Of a stretch of DNA of 59,419 bases, positions 9,186 to 18,641 are shown in pieces. Both the position numbers and the translations under genes were made by a program. The stretch spans positions 1-59,419 of the forward strand of contig NZ_BRLB01000026.1 of NCBI RefSeq assembly GCF_027923465.1, read 5' to 3'. The notes under the pieces are model-generated. The model was not told the DNA's origin and did not search any database. It saw nothing but the letters and a program-made list of their open reading frames with translations. The stretch comes from Vallitalea longa (GTDB lineage Bacteria > Bacillota > Clostridia > Lachnospirales > Vallitaleaceae). The stretch's first letter is position 1. Every line of letters starts with the position of its first letter.

Positions 9186-9893
9186 ATGAAGAACTTTGTG
9201 GTGTTTGATATAGAAACTACAGGTATAAGTCCAATAGATAATAGGATTACAGAAATTGGAGCAGTTAAGGTAGTTGATAATGAGGTGGTAGAAAAATTCA
9301 ATCAACTTATTAATCCGGAGACTAATATACCTGATAATATAGTTTCATTAACTGGTATTACTAATGATTTGGTTAGAAATGAACCTACAATTAATTTTAT
9401 TTTGCCAGATTTTATTGATTTCTGTAGGGGATTCGATATACTCGGGCATAATATAAAATTTGATTTTAGCTTTATTAAGGCTAATGCGCAGAAACTGAAT
9501 TTGTCATTTGAGAAAAAGGCATTGGATACATTAACTATTTCAAGGAAGGTCTTGAACGATTTACCAAGCAGAAAATTAGGATGTTTATGTGACTATTATA
9601 ATATAGATTATCTTAATGGACATCGAGCATTTAATGATGCTTATGCTACATATGAGTTATACAATCAACTGAAAATGGATTATTATGAGGGTAATGAAGA
9701 TTTGTTCGTTCCGAAACCTATTCTTTGGAAACCTAAAAAACTATCTGCTATCACATACAAACAGAAAGCTTATCTAGCAGCATTATTGAAGAAACATAAT
9801 GTAATACTTGATAAGCAGATTAATGATTTAACAAAAAATGAAGCCAGCAGGGCTATAGACAATATAATAAATACATATGGAAGAGCAAGATGA
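9186..9893 (+). CDS. DnaQ-type 3'-5' exonuclease (DEDDh)
   Basis: This 235-residue protein has the DEDDh exonuclease fold: FDIETTG (Asp8, Glu10), GHNIKFDFSF (Asp93) and HRAFNDA (His146, Asp151). It resembles the proofreading domain of PolC or the DNA polymerase III epsilon subunit, as a stand-alone enzyme with a C-terminal extension of about 60 residues of unknown role. An AGGTG site precedes ATG 9186. It ends nine bases from the convergent gene on the other strand. Confidence 0.88.
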   Translation: MKNFVVFDIETTGISPIDNRITEIGAVKVVDNEVVEKFNQLINPETNIPDNIVSLTGITNDLVRNEPTINFILPDFIDFCRGFDILGHNIKFDFSFIKANAQKLNLSFEKKALDTLTISRKVLNDLPSRKLGCLCDYYNIDYLNGHRAFNDAYATYELYNQLKMDYYEGNEDLFVPKPILWKPKKLSAITYKQKAYLAALLKKHNVILDKQINDLTKNEASRAIDNIINTYGRAR

Positions 9894-9902
9894 CATATAC
9901 AA

Positions 9903-10511
9903 TTATAAAGAGCTTAGAGCGTTTAATATTTTATCCTTAAGAATGAATCTAGTTTCATTAACATGAGAATATAAAGAATTAAAGCTCTCAGTATCTTTTT
10001 TTGTTTTATACAATTTTCCAAGTAAAATATAATGATTACTTATATCAGTATTAATGTTGACACCAGTTTCAAGTACTTGTATTGCCTCATCTATTTTATT
10101 GCTTTCATGCAATAATTTACCCCATTTGTAAAGGTTCCTTACCAGTATATTATAATTGTTTTCATATGTAATAAGAGTATCTAAATTAGCTGTACCATAC
10201 TCCATCTTTAGATCTGTATTAGTTTTACCATTGAGATTGACTATCTTATGTTCCAATAGGTTTAGAACCTTATTCTGAATATTATATATTTCAGTACAAC
10301 AGCTACTTTTTTCAAAAATAGGTAGATCGTTTTTATTAATAAGTATGTAATTTAGATTTTCTAAACTTTTTTTTCTGACAAACATTGCTTTCTCTTCTCT
10401 ATCCCAAAAAGCTTTGTTGCTTTTTTTATCCTCTTTGGTGCTTTTGATGATTTTAACTTTTACATATATGCACAATATGAAAAATGATATTAGAAATATT
10501 GGTATCCTCAT
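9903..10511 (-). CDS. membrane-anchored protein with TPR-like C-terminus
   Basis: This protein of about 202 residues has one N-terminal membrane segment (IPIFLISFFILCIYVKV) followed by a charged stretch and helical repeats near the C-terminus. There, NKIDEAIQVLETGVNINTD and the following HYILLGKLYKTK resemble tetratricopeptide units. ATG 10511 is chosen because GGAG lies eight bases before it; the longer reading from TTG 10532 would contain that site. The family is not recognised. It may be a scaffold facing the cytosol. Confidence 0.65.
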   Translation of the reverse strand: MRIPIFLISFFILCIYVKVKIIKSTKEDKKSNKAFWDREEKAMFVRKKSLENLNYILINKNDLPIFEKSSCCTEIYNIQNKVLNLLEHKIVNLNGKTNTDLKMEYGTANLDTLITYENNYNILVRNLYKWGKLLHESNKIDEAIQVLETGVNINTDISNHYILLGKLYKTKKDTESFNSLYSHVNETRFILKDKILNALSSL

Positions 10512-10665
10512 TACATCAGCTCCATTTGCCAAAAATAATTTCTTTTATCTTTTGACTATTAGTGTTATTATAATATATAATTGATAGTAACTCAATGTTT
10601 ATGAATATAAAATACTATGCATATAAATCAAAAAGGATAAATTACTCATAATTGGAGGGAAGAAG

Positions 10666-10773
10666 ATGAATATATTTAGAAGTAAGAAATTCATGAAAGG
10701 TGTAGCAATCGTAATAACTGCTATTATGATAGGTAGTGCTGTTGTATTAGCATTAGCTCCATTTATTTCATAA
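10666..10773 (+). CDS. 35-residue single-pass membrane peptide
   Basis: A strong GGAGGG site (seven bases from ATG 10666) and a coherent small ORF: a basic N-terminus (RSKKFMKG) followed by one hydrophobic helix (VAIVITAIMIGSAVVLALA). The size and layout resemble the Prli42/DUF4044 class of tiny Firmicute membrane proteins, but I cannot prove homology. A 10-bp hairpin follows at 10836. It lies between a minus-strand gene and convergent pheA. Confidence 0.65.
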   Translation: MNIFRSKKFMKGVAIVITAIMIGSAVVLALAPFIS

Positions 10774-10835
10774 CTCGATTGACATTAAATTTTTGTTTGT
10801 CAGTAATTTCATTAGTAAGTGGATTAATATGTAAT

Positions 10836-10867
10836 AGAGTGTTGATAATTAGTTTATTCAACACTCT
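10836..10867. terminator. hairpin between the small peptide gene and pheA
   Basis: AGAGTGTTGA (10836-10845) pairs perfectly with TCAACACTCT (10858-10867) around a 12-base loop. The T tracts on both sides are weak. It sits between two convergent genes and may serve both. Confidence 0.55.
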
Positions 10868-10912
10868 TAGTTATAATTATAAAATATTGTATTTGATTTA
10901 AAGGATATATAA

Positions 10913-11737
10913 TTAGATGAATTGCTTATAATTGCCAAGAATCTTAAAATGATGAGAATCCAGAGCCATTTTATCAAGGGCTTTTTTAATTATCTTATTT
11001 TCAATATTTCCTTCGAAATCGATATAGAAATTATACTCCCAAGGGGTATTTCCTCGAGGTCTTGATTCTATTTTTAACATATTGATATTATTTTCGGCGA
11101 AATGTTTCAAAACACTATATAACGCTCCTGCTTTATGTTCTGTGGATAATACTACGCTTATTTTATTACATTCATCATTAACGATAAGTTCTTTGCCTAG
11201 TATTATGAAACGTGTTGTATTAGTGTTATTCGAATTGATGTTAGGTGCCAATATATTAAGATTATATAGTTTCGCAGCTTTTTTACTACCTATGGCGGCT
11301 ATATGTTTTTTACCTTTTTTCATAACGTATTCAGCGCTTTTGGCAGTATTGTAATAAGGTACGAGTTTCCAGTTATATTTATTTAAAAAATCTTTACTTT
11401 GTTCAAATGCTTGTGGGTGAGAATATAATTCTTTTATATCATCTATAGTGCAGCCATCTATTCCCATAAGGTTGTGATTAACTTTTACGTGGGTTTCTCC
11501 TACGATGAAGCAATTATATTTGTTGATTAAATCATAAACATCGGAGATTGCACCTGTGGAAGAATTTTCTATAGGAAGGACACCATAATCGATAGAACCT
11601 TTTTCTAGAGAAATACAAATATCTTCAAAGTTCTTTACAGCTGTCGTATTTACTTCTTCACCAAAATAATTATACAATGCTTCTTCGCTGAATGCACCTT
11701 TCACTCCTTGAAAGCCTACTTGTAATTTTGTCATCAT
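10913..11737 (-). CDS. pheA: prephenate dehydratase
   Basis: A 274-residue monofunctional prephenate dehydratase, the step from prephenate to phenylpyruvate in phenylalanine synthesis. Visible motifs are the N-terminal GFQGVKGAFSEEA, PIENSSTGAI (55-64), NTTRFIILG with the catalytic TRF, and a C-terminal ACT domain whose ESRPRG motif binds phenylalanine for feedback control. No chorismate mutase domain is fused. Two ATGs start the gene; the second (11734) has the better distance from GGAG. The DAHP synthase of the same pathway lies about 11 kb away. Confidence 0.95.
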   Translation of the reverse strand: MMTKLQVGFQGVKGAFSEEALYNYFGEEVNTTAVKNFEDICISLEKGSIDYGVLPIENSSTGAISDVYDLINKYNCFIVGETHVKVNHNLMGIDGCTIDDIKELYSHPQAFEQSKDFLNKYNWKLVPYYNTAKSAEYVMKKGKKHIAAIGSKKAAKLYNLNILAPNINSNNTNTTRFIILGKELIVNDECNKISVVLSTEHKAGALYSVLKHFAENNINMLKIESRPRGNTPWEYNFYIDFEGNIENKIIKKALDKMALDSHHFKILGNYKQFI

Positions 11738-11780
11738 ATCACTCCATTCTGTTAGATATTCATTAGTATTAAGTACAAGT

Positions 11781-11853
11781 TAGTACGTAACTCCTATTTC
11801 ACTTGAAATCTTTTATATGACATAGTTTTTTGTTCTTGGCGAATAAAAATATG
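11781..11853 (+). repeat. dispersed intergenic repeat, copy 1
   Basis: Part of a family with four copies in this window. It shares CTATTTCACTTGAAATCTTT, then an ATATGACATAG-like block and TGTTCTT with the copies at 15462 and 43685. It lies between divergent pheA and the YesM-type kinase gene, not behind an obvious terminator, unlike the other copies. Confidence 0.7.
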
Positions 11854-11976
11854 ATATTAATTTATAAATATACAGAATCATCATCATAAAGTCAAATGTT
11901 TATGTATTTAGTTTTAGTCATTATATAATAATTTATTAGTATAGCATATACTATAATTTATAAGAATAGTCAATTA

Positions 11977-12005
11977 TTGAAAAATATTGAATAGTAATTT
12001 ATAAT
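11977..12005 (+). promoter_or_regulatory. sigma-A promoter of the sugar-uptake locus
   Basis: TTGAAA (11977-11982), a 17-base spacer and a perfect TATAAT (12000-12005). Transcription should begin near 12012, which argues against the in-frame GTG at 12014 as the kinase start and for ATG 12029 or 12041. Confidence 0.75.
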
Positions 12006-12040
12006 TATAGTGAGTGAAAATTAATAATATGGTGAGAGAA

Positions 12041-13840
12041 ATGATAAAAGAAATTAGTAAAAAGATTTGTCAACGAATAAGTAATATGAAAATATTTTAC
12101 AAATTGATGTTATATATTATTTTTATTGGAATGATACCAATACTTACTTTCAGTATATCATCATATAATAATACGCATAAACAGGTGGAACACCAATTAT
12201 TTCAGAGCAGCGAACAATTATTCAACAAATACATAGATGGTATTCAATTTAAACTTAATGTATTTGATAATTTGACTTGGGGAATTATTGTTAATGATTC
12301 AGTACAAAAAATTTTATCTCAAGCTGATAAATGGCAGCAAAAAGATGTAAATCAGGTACATGAAAAAATATCTAGAAATATAGATATCATGTATAAAAGT
12401 AAGAGAGTAAACGGTATATACAATATAATGTTATATTCATTAGATCCTAATTTCCCAAGGGATGGTCATAGTGTTTCTAATGTAAGTGTGTTAAATGAAG
12501 AATCTTGGGGGAACAAGATAGATATAGGAAGTAAAGATTTCATTAGTTTTTTCTATGAAGTTCCAACGTTAGATGAAAAAATAGTTTCTATAGTAAGACC
12601 TATAATTGACGTAGCTAGTGATAATTGGGATACAATAGGATTATTGAAAATAGATATATTGGATAATGAACTATTTGGATTGAATACCAATAGTGATAAT
12701 GATTATAGAAATAGCTTGTACATATTGAATGATGAAAATGAGTTAGTATATTATGAAGGAGATTCCCAATATAGAGAAAGTGGACTCAAAACAATTAACT
12801 CCATTGATGTAGATGATAAGTCAGTGACTATTCATAAAGAAGTAATTGATAATAAAGATTTAGTATTTCATAAGAACATAAATAGATATAAATGGAAAAT
12901 CTATTTCATAACACATTATTCATCTATCTATAAAGTTTTAGAAAATGAGACAAAGAGTATTATTTTATATGGAATCATAGTCACATTGCTATTTATTTTA
13001 ATAACCATACTATTTTCCAAGAAATTCTCTAGCAGGATTCAAATATTATACAGGAAAATGCTAAAAGTACAGAAAGGAGATCTGGAGATAACTGAAAATG
13101 TTACTGGCGCAGATGAAATTGGAGAACTGAATACTTATTTCAATGGGTCAATAGAAAAGATAAAATCTCTTATTAGAGAAAATTATATAGAAAAAATTGA
13201 AAAAAGGGAAGCTGAATTGGTTGCTCTCCAATTTCAAATAAATCCTCATTTCCTTTACAATACATTAGAATCCATTAATTATATTGCAGAGATTTATGAT
13301 TGCGACGAGATATGTATTATGAGTCAAAAGCTGGGGGAAATGTTTAGATACTCACTTAACAAAGATTCAGAAGAATTTGTTATGCTATCACAAGAAGAAA
13401 AGCACATAAGAAATTATATTGACATTCAAAACATTAGATTCGAAAATAAATATACTCTTGTTTCCAATGTCATAAAAGAAGTGGAAGAGTACAAAATACT
13501 TAAATTCATTCTGCAGCCAATTGTCGAGAATTCAATAAAATATGGATTCAATAACAAGGAAAAAGGTATAATTAGTATAGATGCTAAAGTCATCAATGAA
13601 TGTCTGGTAATGATAGTTGCTGATGATGGTTTGGGAATGGACGAAGAAGTTGTACTGAAAATAAATAATTTTATTAATGATATGGCATTTAATCAAATAC
13701 AGGGTAGTGGTAAGAGTATAGGATTAAGAAATGTGAATCTGCGAATAAAAATGACATGTGGAGAAGAATATGGAATAAAGATAAATAGTCTTATAGGTAA
13801 AGGGACAAAAGTAATTTTAAAATTACCTATATATTTATAA
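12041..13840 (+). CDS. YesM-type sensor histidine kinase
   Basis: A membrane histidine kinase of about 599 residues. It has an N-terminal membrane helix (about 20-41), a large external sensing region, a second helix (about 306-327), HAMP-like sequence, and the His_kinase motif FQINPHFLYNTLES with the phospho-acceptor His403. The ATPase domain has DDGLGMDEE and GKSIGLRNVNLR. YesM kinases control carbohydrate uptake with AraC-type YesN regulators, and one follows at once. ATG 12041 has GGTGAG upstream; GTG 12014 and ATG 12029 are possible but the promoter lies too close to 12014. Confidence 0.9.
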   Translation: MIKEISKKICQRISNMKIFYKLMLYIIFIGMIPILTFSISSYNNTHKQVEHQLFQSSEQLFNKYIDGIQFKLNVFDNLTWGIIVNDSVQKILSQADKWQQKDVNQVHEKISRNIDIMYKSKRVNGIYNIMLYSLDPNFPRDGHSVSNVSVLNEESWGNKIDIGSKDFISFFYEVPTLDEKIVSIVRPIIDVASDNWDTIGLLKIDILDNELFGLNTNSDNDYRNSLYILNDENELVYYEGDSQYRESGLKTINSIDVDDKSVTIHKEVIDNKDLVFHKNINRYKWKIYFITHYSSIYKVLENETKSIILYGIIVTLLFILITILFSKKFSSRIQILYRKMLKVQKGDLEITENVTGADEIGELNTYFNGSIEKIKSLIRENYIEKIEKREAELVALQFQINPHFLYNTLESINYIAEIYDCDEICIMSQKLGEMFRYSLNKDSEEFVMLSQEEKHIRNYIDIQNIRFENKYTLVSNVIKEVEEYKILKFILQPIVENSIKYGFNNKEKGIISIDAKVINECLVMIVADDGLGMDEEVVLKINNFINDMAFNQIQGSGKSIGLRNVNLRIKMTCGEEYGIKINSLIGKGTKVILKLPIYL

Positions 13841-13856
13841 TGTAGGGGGAATCGAC

Positions 13857-15440
13857 ATGTATTCTTTATTAGTTGTTGAAGATGAAAAATGGATTCGTAA
13901 AGGTATTGTGCATAAGCTTAAAAAAATTGATGTACCATTTGATATGATATATGATGCAAAAAATGGTATTGATGCTCTTGAAATCATTGAAGAAAAACAT
14001 ATTGATATAATAATAACAGATATATGTATGCCGGATATGAATGGTATCGAATTAATAAGAAAAGTAAAGAATTTAAATGAAGAAATAGAATTCATCATCA
14101 TAAGTGGGTATTCTGAGTTTCGTTATGCAGAAGCAGCAATAAATATGGGGGTGAAAAGTTATCTTTTGAAGCCTACAACAGAAGAAGATCTTATAACAGC
14201 CCTTAGTAAAGCAGTAGCTCATATTGAAGAGAAGAAGCAATATAATAATTTGTCAAAAGAGAATATTAACATAAAAATATTCAATGATAAATTACAATAT
14301 GAAAAAGAAATAAATACACTGTTTAAGTCTCATGATAAGAGTAGTGCTTTTTTACAAGAGAAATATCCTAGTATGTATAACAGTAGTAAATTCAAATTAA
14401 TAATATTGAATATCAATTTTAATACAAAAGATGAAAATAAAAATAAGTATTATGATATCAATGAAGTCAAAAAAAATATATTTGATTATCTGGTTAATAA
14501 TATCCATTATGACAACTATTGTGCATTTAACAACATTTATATATTGAATCAGATATTTATATTAGTGTGGGGTGATAAGAATAATGTGAAATCAACAAGT
14601 AATAGGGTAAGTAAAAAAATATTCTATGAATGTTTGGAATCAGCTATGATAACTAAAACTATAGGCATTAGTTCCATATTAGATAGAATCAATGATGAGC
14701 TATATAAATCTGCAAAAAAAGCTCTTGATTTAAGACTTATATATGGTCTTAACAAAATTTATACGGAAGAATATGTTAACGTATCTAATGAATTCACATT
14801 TCCAAAAGATGAGCTTAAATTAATTAAAAAAAATCTTGAAAGAGGATATATGAAGAATGTGAAAGTATTGTTATTAGATATATTCTCAAAAAATAGATTC
14901 AATAAATCAAACGTAAATAATTTGTATTTTCTATATTCAGAGGTGGTTAATATAATCTATGAGACAGTCAATCAAAAAGGGCTGGATATGGAAAACATCA
15001 TGGATTATGATTTATCACAGTATGATATTATGAATTATGCAAACAATTTGGAAGATATTCCTGTATATCTATATAAATTAATTGAGAACACACTTACAGA
15101 AAATAAAAAGAATCCTATAAATTGTAGAGAACTCATTAATCAAATAACTAAATATATTGATATGCATTACGAAGAAAAAATTAGTGTCAAAAGCTTATCT
15201 TCATTATATGGCATTAATTCAAATTATTTTTCTACAATATTCAAAGAACAATTAGGGATGACATGTACGAAATACATAACTATGAAAAGATTGAACCATG
15301 CATGTAGAATGCTTAGAGAGACAGATATCAGTATTGAAGATATAGCGAAAAGTGTAGGGTACAATGATATTCAATATTTCTATAGGGTATTTAAAAAAGA
15401 ATACAATTATACTCCTATGGAGTATAGAAACGGGGCTTAA
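13857..15440 (+). CDS. YesN-type response regulator with AraC DNA-binding domain
   Basis: This 527-residue regulator has a receiver domain (about 1-120) with acidic VVEDE at 6-10, the phosphorylated Asp55 in ITDICMPDMNG, and the conserved Lys in SYLLKP. A weakly conserved middle part follows. The C-terminal AraC double helix-turn-helix ends in SVGYNDIQYFYRVFKKEY and YTPMEYR. It lies 16 bases after the kinase, so they are one transcript. By position it should activate the GH85/ABC genes downstream. Confidence 0.92.
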   Translation: MYSLLVVEDEKWIRKGIVHKLKKIDVPFDMIYDAKNGIDALEIIEEKHIDIIITDICMPDMNGIELIRKVKNLNEEIEFIIISGYSEFRYAEAAINMGVKSYLLKPTTEEDLITALSKAVAHIEEKKQYNNLSKENINIKIFNDKLQYEKEINTLFKSHDKSSAFLQEKYPSMYNSSKFKLIILNINFNTKDENKNKYYDINEVKKNIFDYLVNNIHYDNYCAFNNIYILNQIFILVWGDKNNVKSTSNRVSKKIFYECLESAMITKTIGISSILDRINDELYKSAKKALDLRLIYGLNKIYTEEYVNVSNEFTFPKDELKLIKKNLERGYMKNVKVLLLDIFSKNRFNKSNVNNLYFLYSEVVNIIYETVNQKGLDMENIMDYDLSQYDIMNYANNLEDIPVYLYKLIENTLTENKKNPINCRELINQITKYIDMHYEEKISVKSLSSLYGINSNYFSTIFKEQLGMTCTKYITMKRLNHACRMLRETDISIEDIAKSVGYNDIQYFYRVFKKEYNYTPMEYRNGA

Positions 15441-15461
15441 TAATATATTTTATTGGCCTCA

Positions 15462-15545
15462 TTTTTTATTAAATAGGAAAGTGCTACTTTCTATTTACCT
15501 TGAAATCTTTTAGGCGTAGCTCTTTATTCTTAAAGATTAGAGATT
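15462..15545 (+). repeat. dispersed intergenic repeat, copy 2
   Basis: TTTTTTATTAAATAGGAAAG, then GTGCTACTTTCTATTT, CTTGAAATCTTTTAGGCGTAG and CTTTATTCTTA. The AAATAGGAAAGT and ACTTTCTATTT arms can pair with one bulge. It lies between the YesN-type regulator and the GH85 gene, directly after a T-rich tract. Confidence 0.7.
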
Positions 15546-15638
15546 TGTCCAAATAGATTTAAAGAAAAGTCCATTATATTATAATTGGGATTCTTATATA
15601 ATTAATTCATGAAAAATAAATATAAGAAAGGATATGTG

Positions 15639-18599
15639 ATGAAGAAATTAAGGGTTTTATTACTTATGGTTTTATTTATGACATTATGTATGGGGACACA
15701 AAATATTAATGCAAAACAACCTTATGCCTCTTATTGGTATCCAAATGAATTACTAGAATGGACTCCCGAAAACGATGAAGATGCTAGGTTCAATAGAGGA
15801 ACTATACCTTTGGCAGATAGATTTACAGGAGATGGGGTTAATAGTAATGCTATGTCAGAACCTAAAGTACAAATATTCGCTACCATGAATCCCAGTACCA
15901 GTGATAATCCATCACAAGGCTCAGATATATTTGAAAGGTATACATTTAATTACTGGCAGTATGTTGATTCATTAGTAATGTGGGGTGGTTCAGCATCTGA
16001 AGGTATTATAGTAACACCAAGTGCAGATGTTATTGATGCCGCTCATAAAAATGGTGTTAAAGTTTTAGGATGTGTTAATTTCCAGCCAGATTACTATGGG
16101 GGCAAACTTCAATGGGTAAGAGAAGTGATAAAAGAAGAACCAACAGGAGTATATAAAGGGGCAGACAAACTTATAGAAGTTGCCGAATATTATAAATTCG
16201 ACGGATGGTTCATGCATGAAGAGACTCAAGGTGCAACCAAAGAGGATGCAGAACAAATGCAAGCATTCATGAAATATTTTCAAGAAAACAAGCCAGAAGG
16301 AATGGAACTTCATTGGTATGATTCGATGAGTAGTAATGGAAGTATTCAATATGAAAATGCTCTAACTAGCAATAATGAAATGTTTTTCCAAGATGGTAAT
16401 GATATAGTGACTAATGGCTTCTTTACTAATTATTGGTGGAATGATATGTCATCTTCAAGGGATAAAGCAGTTAGTCTAGGTAGAAGTCAATATGACGTAT
16501 ATGCAGGAGTGTATACTGAAGCAAATGGATATAATGAACCTGACAGTCAATTTTATGTTGAATGGGAAGGTATTTTCCCTGAAGGTCAAGAAGCTAAAAC
16601 TTCATTAGGTATGTATAGACCTGATTGGACATTCAGAAGTGCTTCTGATATGAAGGATTTCTATGATAGAGCTAATCGCTTCTGGGTTGGTAAATATAGT
16701 GATCCAAGGAATACTCAAACAACAGATTATTGGAAAGGTATCGCTCACTACATAATTGCAAAGTCTTCAATAGACAGTTTGCCATTTACAACTAATTTCA
16801 ATACTGGCAATGGTCATATATATGCCATAAATGGTGAAGTTAAAAGGCAGAGAGATTGGAATAATAGAAGTTTACAGGATGTTCTACCGACATGGAGATG
16901 GATTGCAGATAGTACAGGTACTCCATTAAATCCTAGCATTGATTGGGAAACAGCATATTACGGAGGTAGTTCATTAAAAGTGAGTGGTAATTTAAATCAT
17001 GAGAATGCAACTCAACTAAGATTATATAAAACTAACTTGCCTGTGGAATCTAATACAGAATTATCAATAACTTACAAAACGCCAATAGATCAATCACATA
17101 TAAAGGTAGGGATTTTATTTACAGATAATAATGAGTTTAGTCATATTGATATAGGTTCAGCTATTTGTGGTGAGTGGACCACTAAAACAGTATCTTTAGA
17201 TCAATATATGGGTAGAAATATTGGACAGATATCATTAGATTTTGATAGTGATGTTGAAATACCTGATTATGAAATCAACATAGGCCAGATAGCTATAAGA
17301 AATATAGATTCTGAATTACCTCAACAAGTTTCTAATCTATCAATTATCGATCAAGATATTAGAGAAGGACTCTATGCAGATGCTAGGTTAACATGGGATA
17401 AACTAGATGGAGACATAGAAGTATATGAAATTTATAGGGTAAAATCAGATGGTACTAAGGAATTTATTGGAGCAACACCTAATAATGCATATTATGTGTC
17501 AGAAATGAGACGGGATGGTTATGAAACCGAAACAACTCTAGAAGTAGTAGCACTTGATGATAATTATAATCATGGGCAGGGAACTAGTGTAAGTTTTGAG
17601 TGGCCTGAATATCCTGCACCTATAGCTGATTTTACAGTAAGCAAGACTTTAATTGAACCTAACGAATCTATAACATTCTATAATGATTCAACAGAAGCTG
17701 CAGAATCGATTATATGGGATTTTACAGGTGGTACACCATCAAGTAGTAGTGAAGATAATCCTCAAGTTACTTATAGTACCGAAGGTGTTTATAGTGTTTC
17801 TTTAACAGCAAGTAATGCAATAGGTGAAGATGTTGAGATGAAAGAGGAATTAATTGTTGTTTCTAATGATATAACAGTAAGTAATGTCGCGGTTTCTAAA
17901 AATGCCACTGCTGATACTTTTGTTCAAGGAGAAAATCCAGACTTAGCAGTTGATGATGTAGTTGATACTAAGTGGTGTGCAACAGGTGCTGAACCACATT
18001 GGCTAGTTGTAGATCTTGGTATGGAATATACAATCAGCGAATTTGTTGTTAAGCATGCAGAAGCAGGTGGAGAAGGTCCAGGATACAATACTAGGGATTA
18101 TAAGATTCAAGTCAGCAATGATGGTTCTGTTTGGACAGATGTTGTTGATGTTAAAGGAAATACATCAGGCATAAGAAGTCACGCTATAGCTTTAGTGACT
18201 GCAAGATATGTGAGACTTTATATAATAGATGCAGGAGGAGATTCGGCAGCGCGTATTTATGAATTTCAAGTTATGGGTTATACGGATAATCCTTCATCAT
18301 CGTTACCAGAAAGTTTTAATCTAATAGCCCCTACTAATAATGCAAGATGGATATCACGTGGTAATACTTCTTTTGATTGGCAGGATTCAGTTAATGCATC
18401 AAGTTATCAAATCATTGTTGATGATAATAGTGATTTTTCAAGCCCTGAGATAGATGTAGCTAATATAACAAGTAGTAATTATATTTCTAATATGACATTA
18501 AGTAGGTTAACAAATTATTATTGGAAAGTTATAGCTACTAATAGCAATGGTTCAACTGAGTGCAACAGTATATCAATTTTCAAGACAAGTTTCTTCTAA
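15639..18599 (+). CDS. secreted GH85 endo-beta-N-acetylglucosaminidase, multidomain
   Basis: A secreted protein of 986 residues. After a signal peptide (cut near NINA-KQ, residue 25) comes a GH85 barrel (about 30-400). Family members cut the GlcNAc-GlcNAc core of N-glycans. The active-site segment is FDGWFMHEETQG (187-198): Glu195 matches the catalytic Glu, but the Asn expected two residues earlier is His193. Then come a galactose-binding-like region (about 405-555), a fibronectin-like part (562-655), a PKD domain (660-742), an F5/8 type C domain (747-880) and a final FN3-like domain. No wall anchor is seen. ATG 15639 has GAAAGGA; the earlier ATG 15609 has none. Confidence 0.88.
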   Translation: MKKLRVLLLMVLFMTLCMGTQNINAKQPYASYWYPNELLEWTPENDEDARFNRGTIPLADRFTGDGVNSNAMSEPKVQIFATMNPSTSDNPSQGSDIFERYTFNYWQYVDSLVMWGGSASEGIIVTPSADVIDAAHKNGVKVLGCVNFQPDYYGGKLQWVREVIKEEPTGVYKGADKLIEVAEYYKFDGWFMHEETQGATKEDAEQMQAFMKYFQENKPEGMELHWYDSMSSNGSIQYENALTSNNEMFFQDGNDIVTNGFFTNYWWNDMSSSRDKAVSLGRSQYDVYAGVYTEANGYNEPDSQFYVEWEGIFPEGQEAKTSLGMYRPDWTFRSASDMKDFYDRANRFWVGKYSDPRNTQTTDYWKGIAHYIIAKSSIDSLPFTTNFNTGNGHIYAINGEVKRQRDWNNRSLQDVLPTWRWIADSTGTPLNPSIDWETAYYGGSSLKVSGNLNHENATQLRLYKTNLPVESNTELSITYKTPIDQSHIKVGILFTDNNEFSHIDIGSAICGEWTTKTVSLDQYMGRNIGQISLDFDSDVEIPDYEINIGQIAIRNIDSELPQQVSNLSIIDQDIREGLYADARLTWDKLDGDIEVYEIYRVKSDGTKEFIGATPNNAYYVSEMRRDGYETETTLEVVALDDNYNHGQGTSVSFEWPEYPAPIADFTVSKTLIEPNESITFYNDSTEAAESIIWDFTGGTPSSSSEDNPQVTYSTEGVYSVSLTASNAIGEDVEMKEELIVVSNDITVSNVAVSKNATADTFVQGENPDLAVDDVVDTKWCATGAEPHWLVVDLGMEYTISEFVVKHAEAGGEGPGYNTRDYKIQVSNDGSVWTDVVDVKGNTSGIRSHAIALVTARYVRLYIIDAGGDSAARIYEFQVMGYTDNPSSSLPESFNLIAPTNNARWISRGNTSFDWQDSVNASSYQIIVDDNSDFSSPEIDVANITSSNYISNMTLSRLTNYYWKVIATNSNGSTECNSISIFKTSFF

Positions 18600-18641
18600 T
18601 AGCAGTCTCTTTTATGTAACAGTAGATCTAGGGGGGAAATA

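Noticed and set aside
11738-11780. T-box or other attenuator upstream of pheA
   Set aside because: The gap before the pheA start shows no T-box specifier, antiterminator or leader hairpin.
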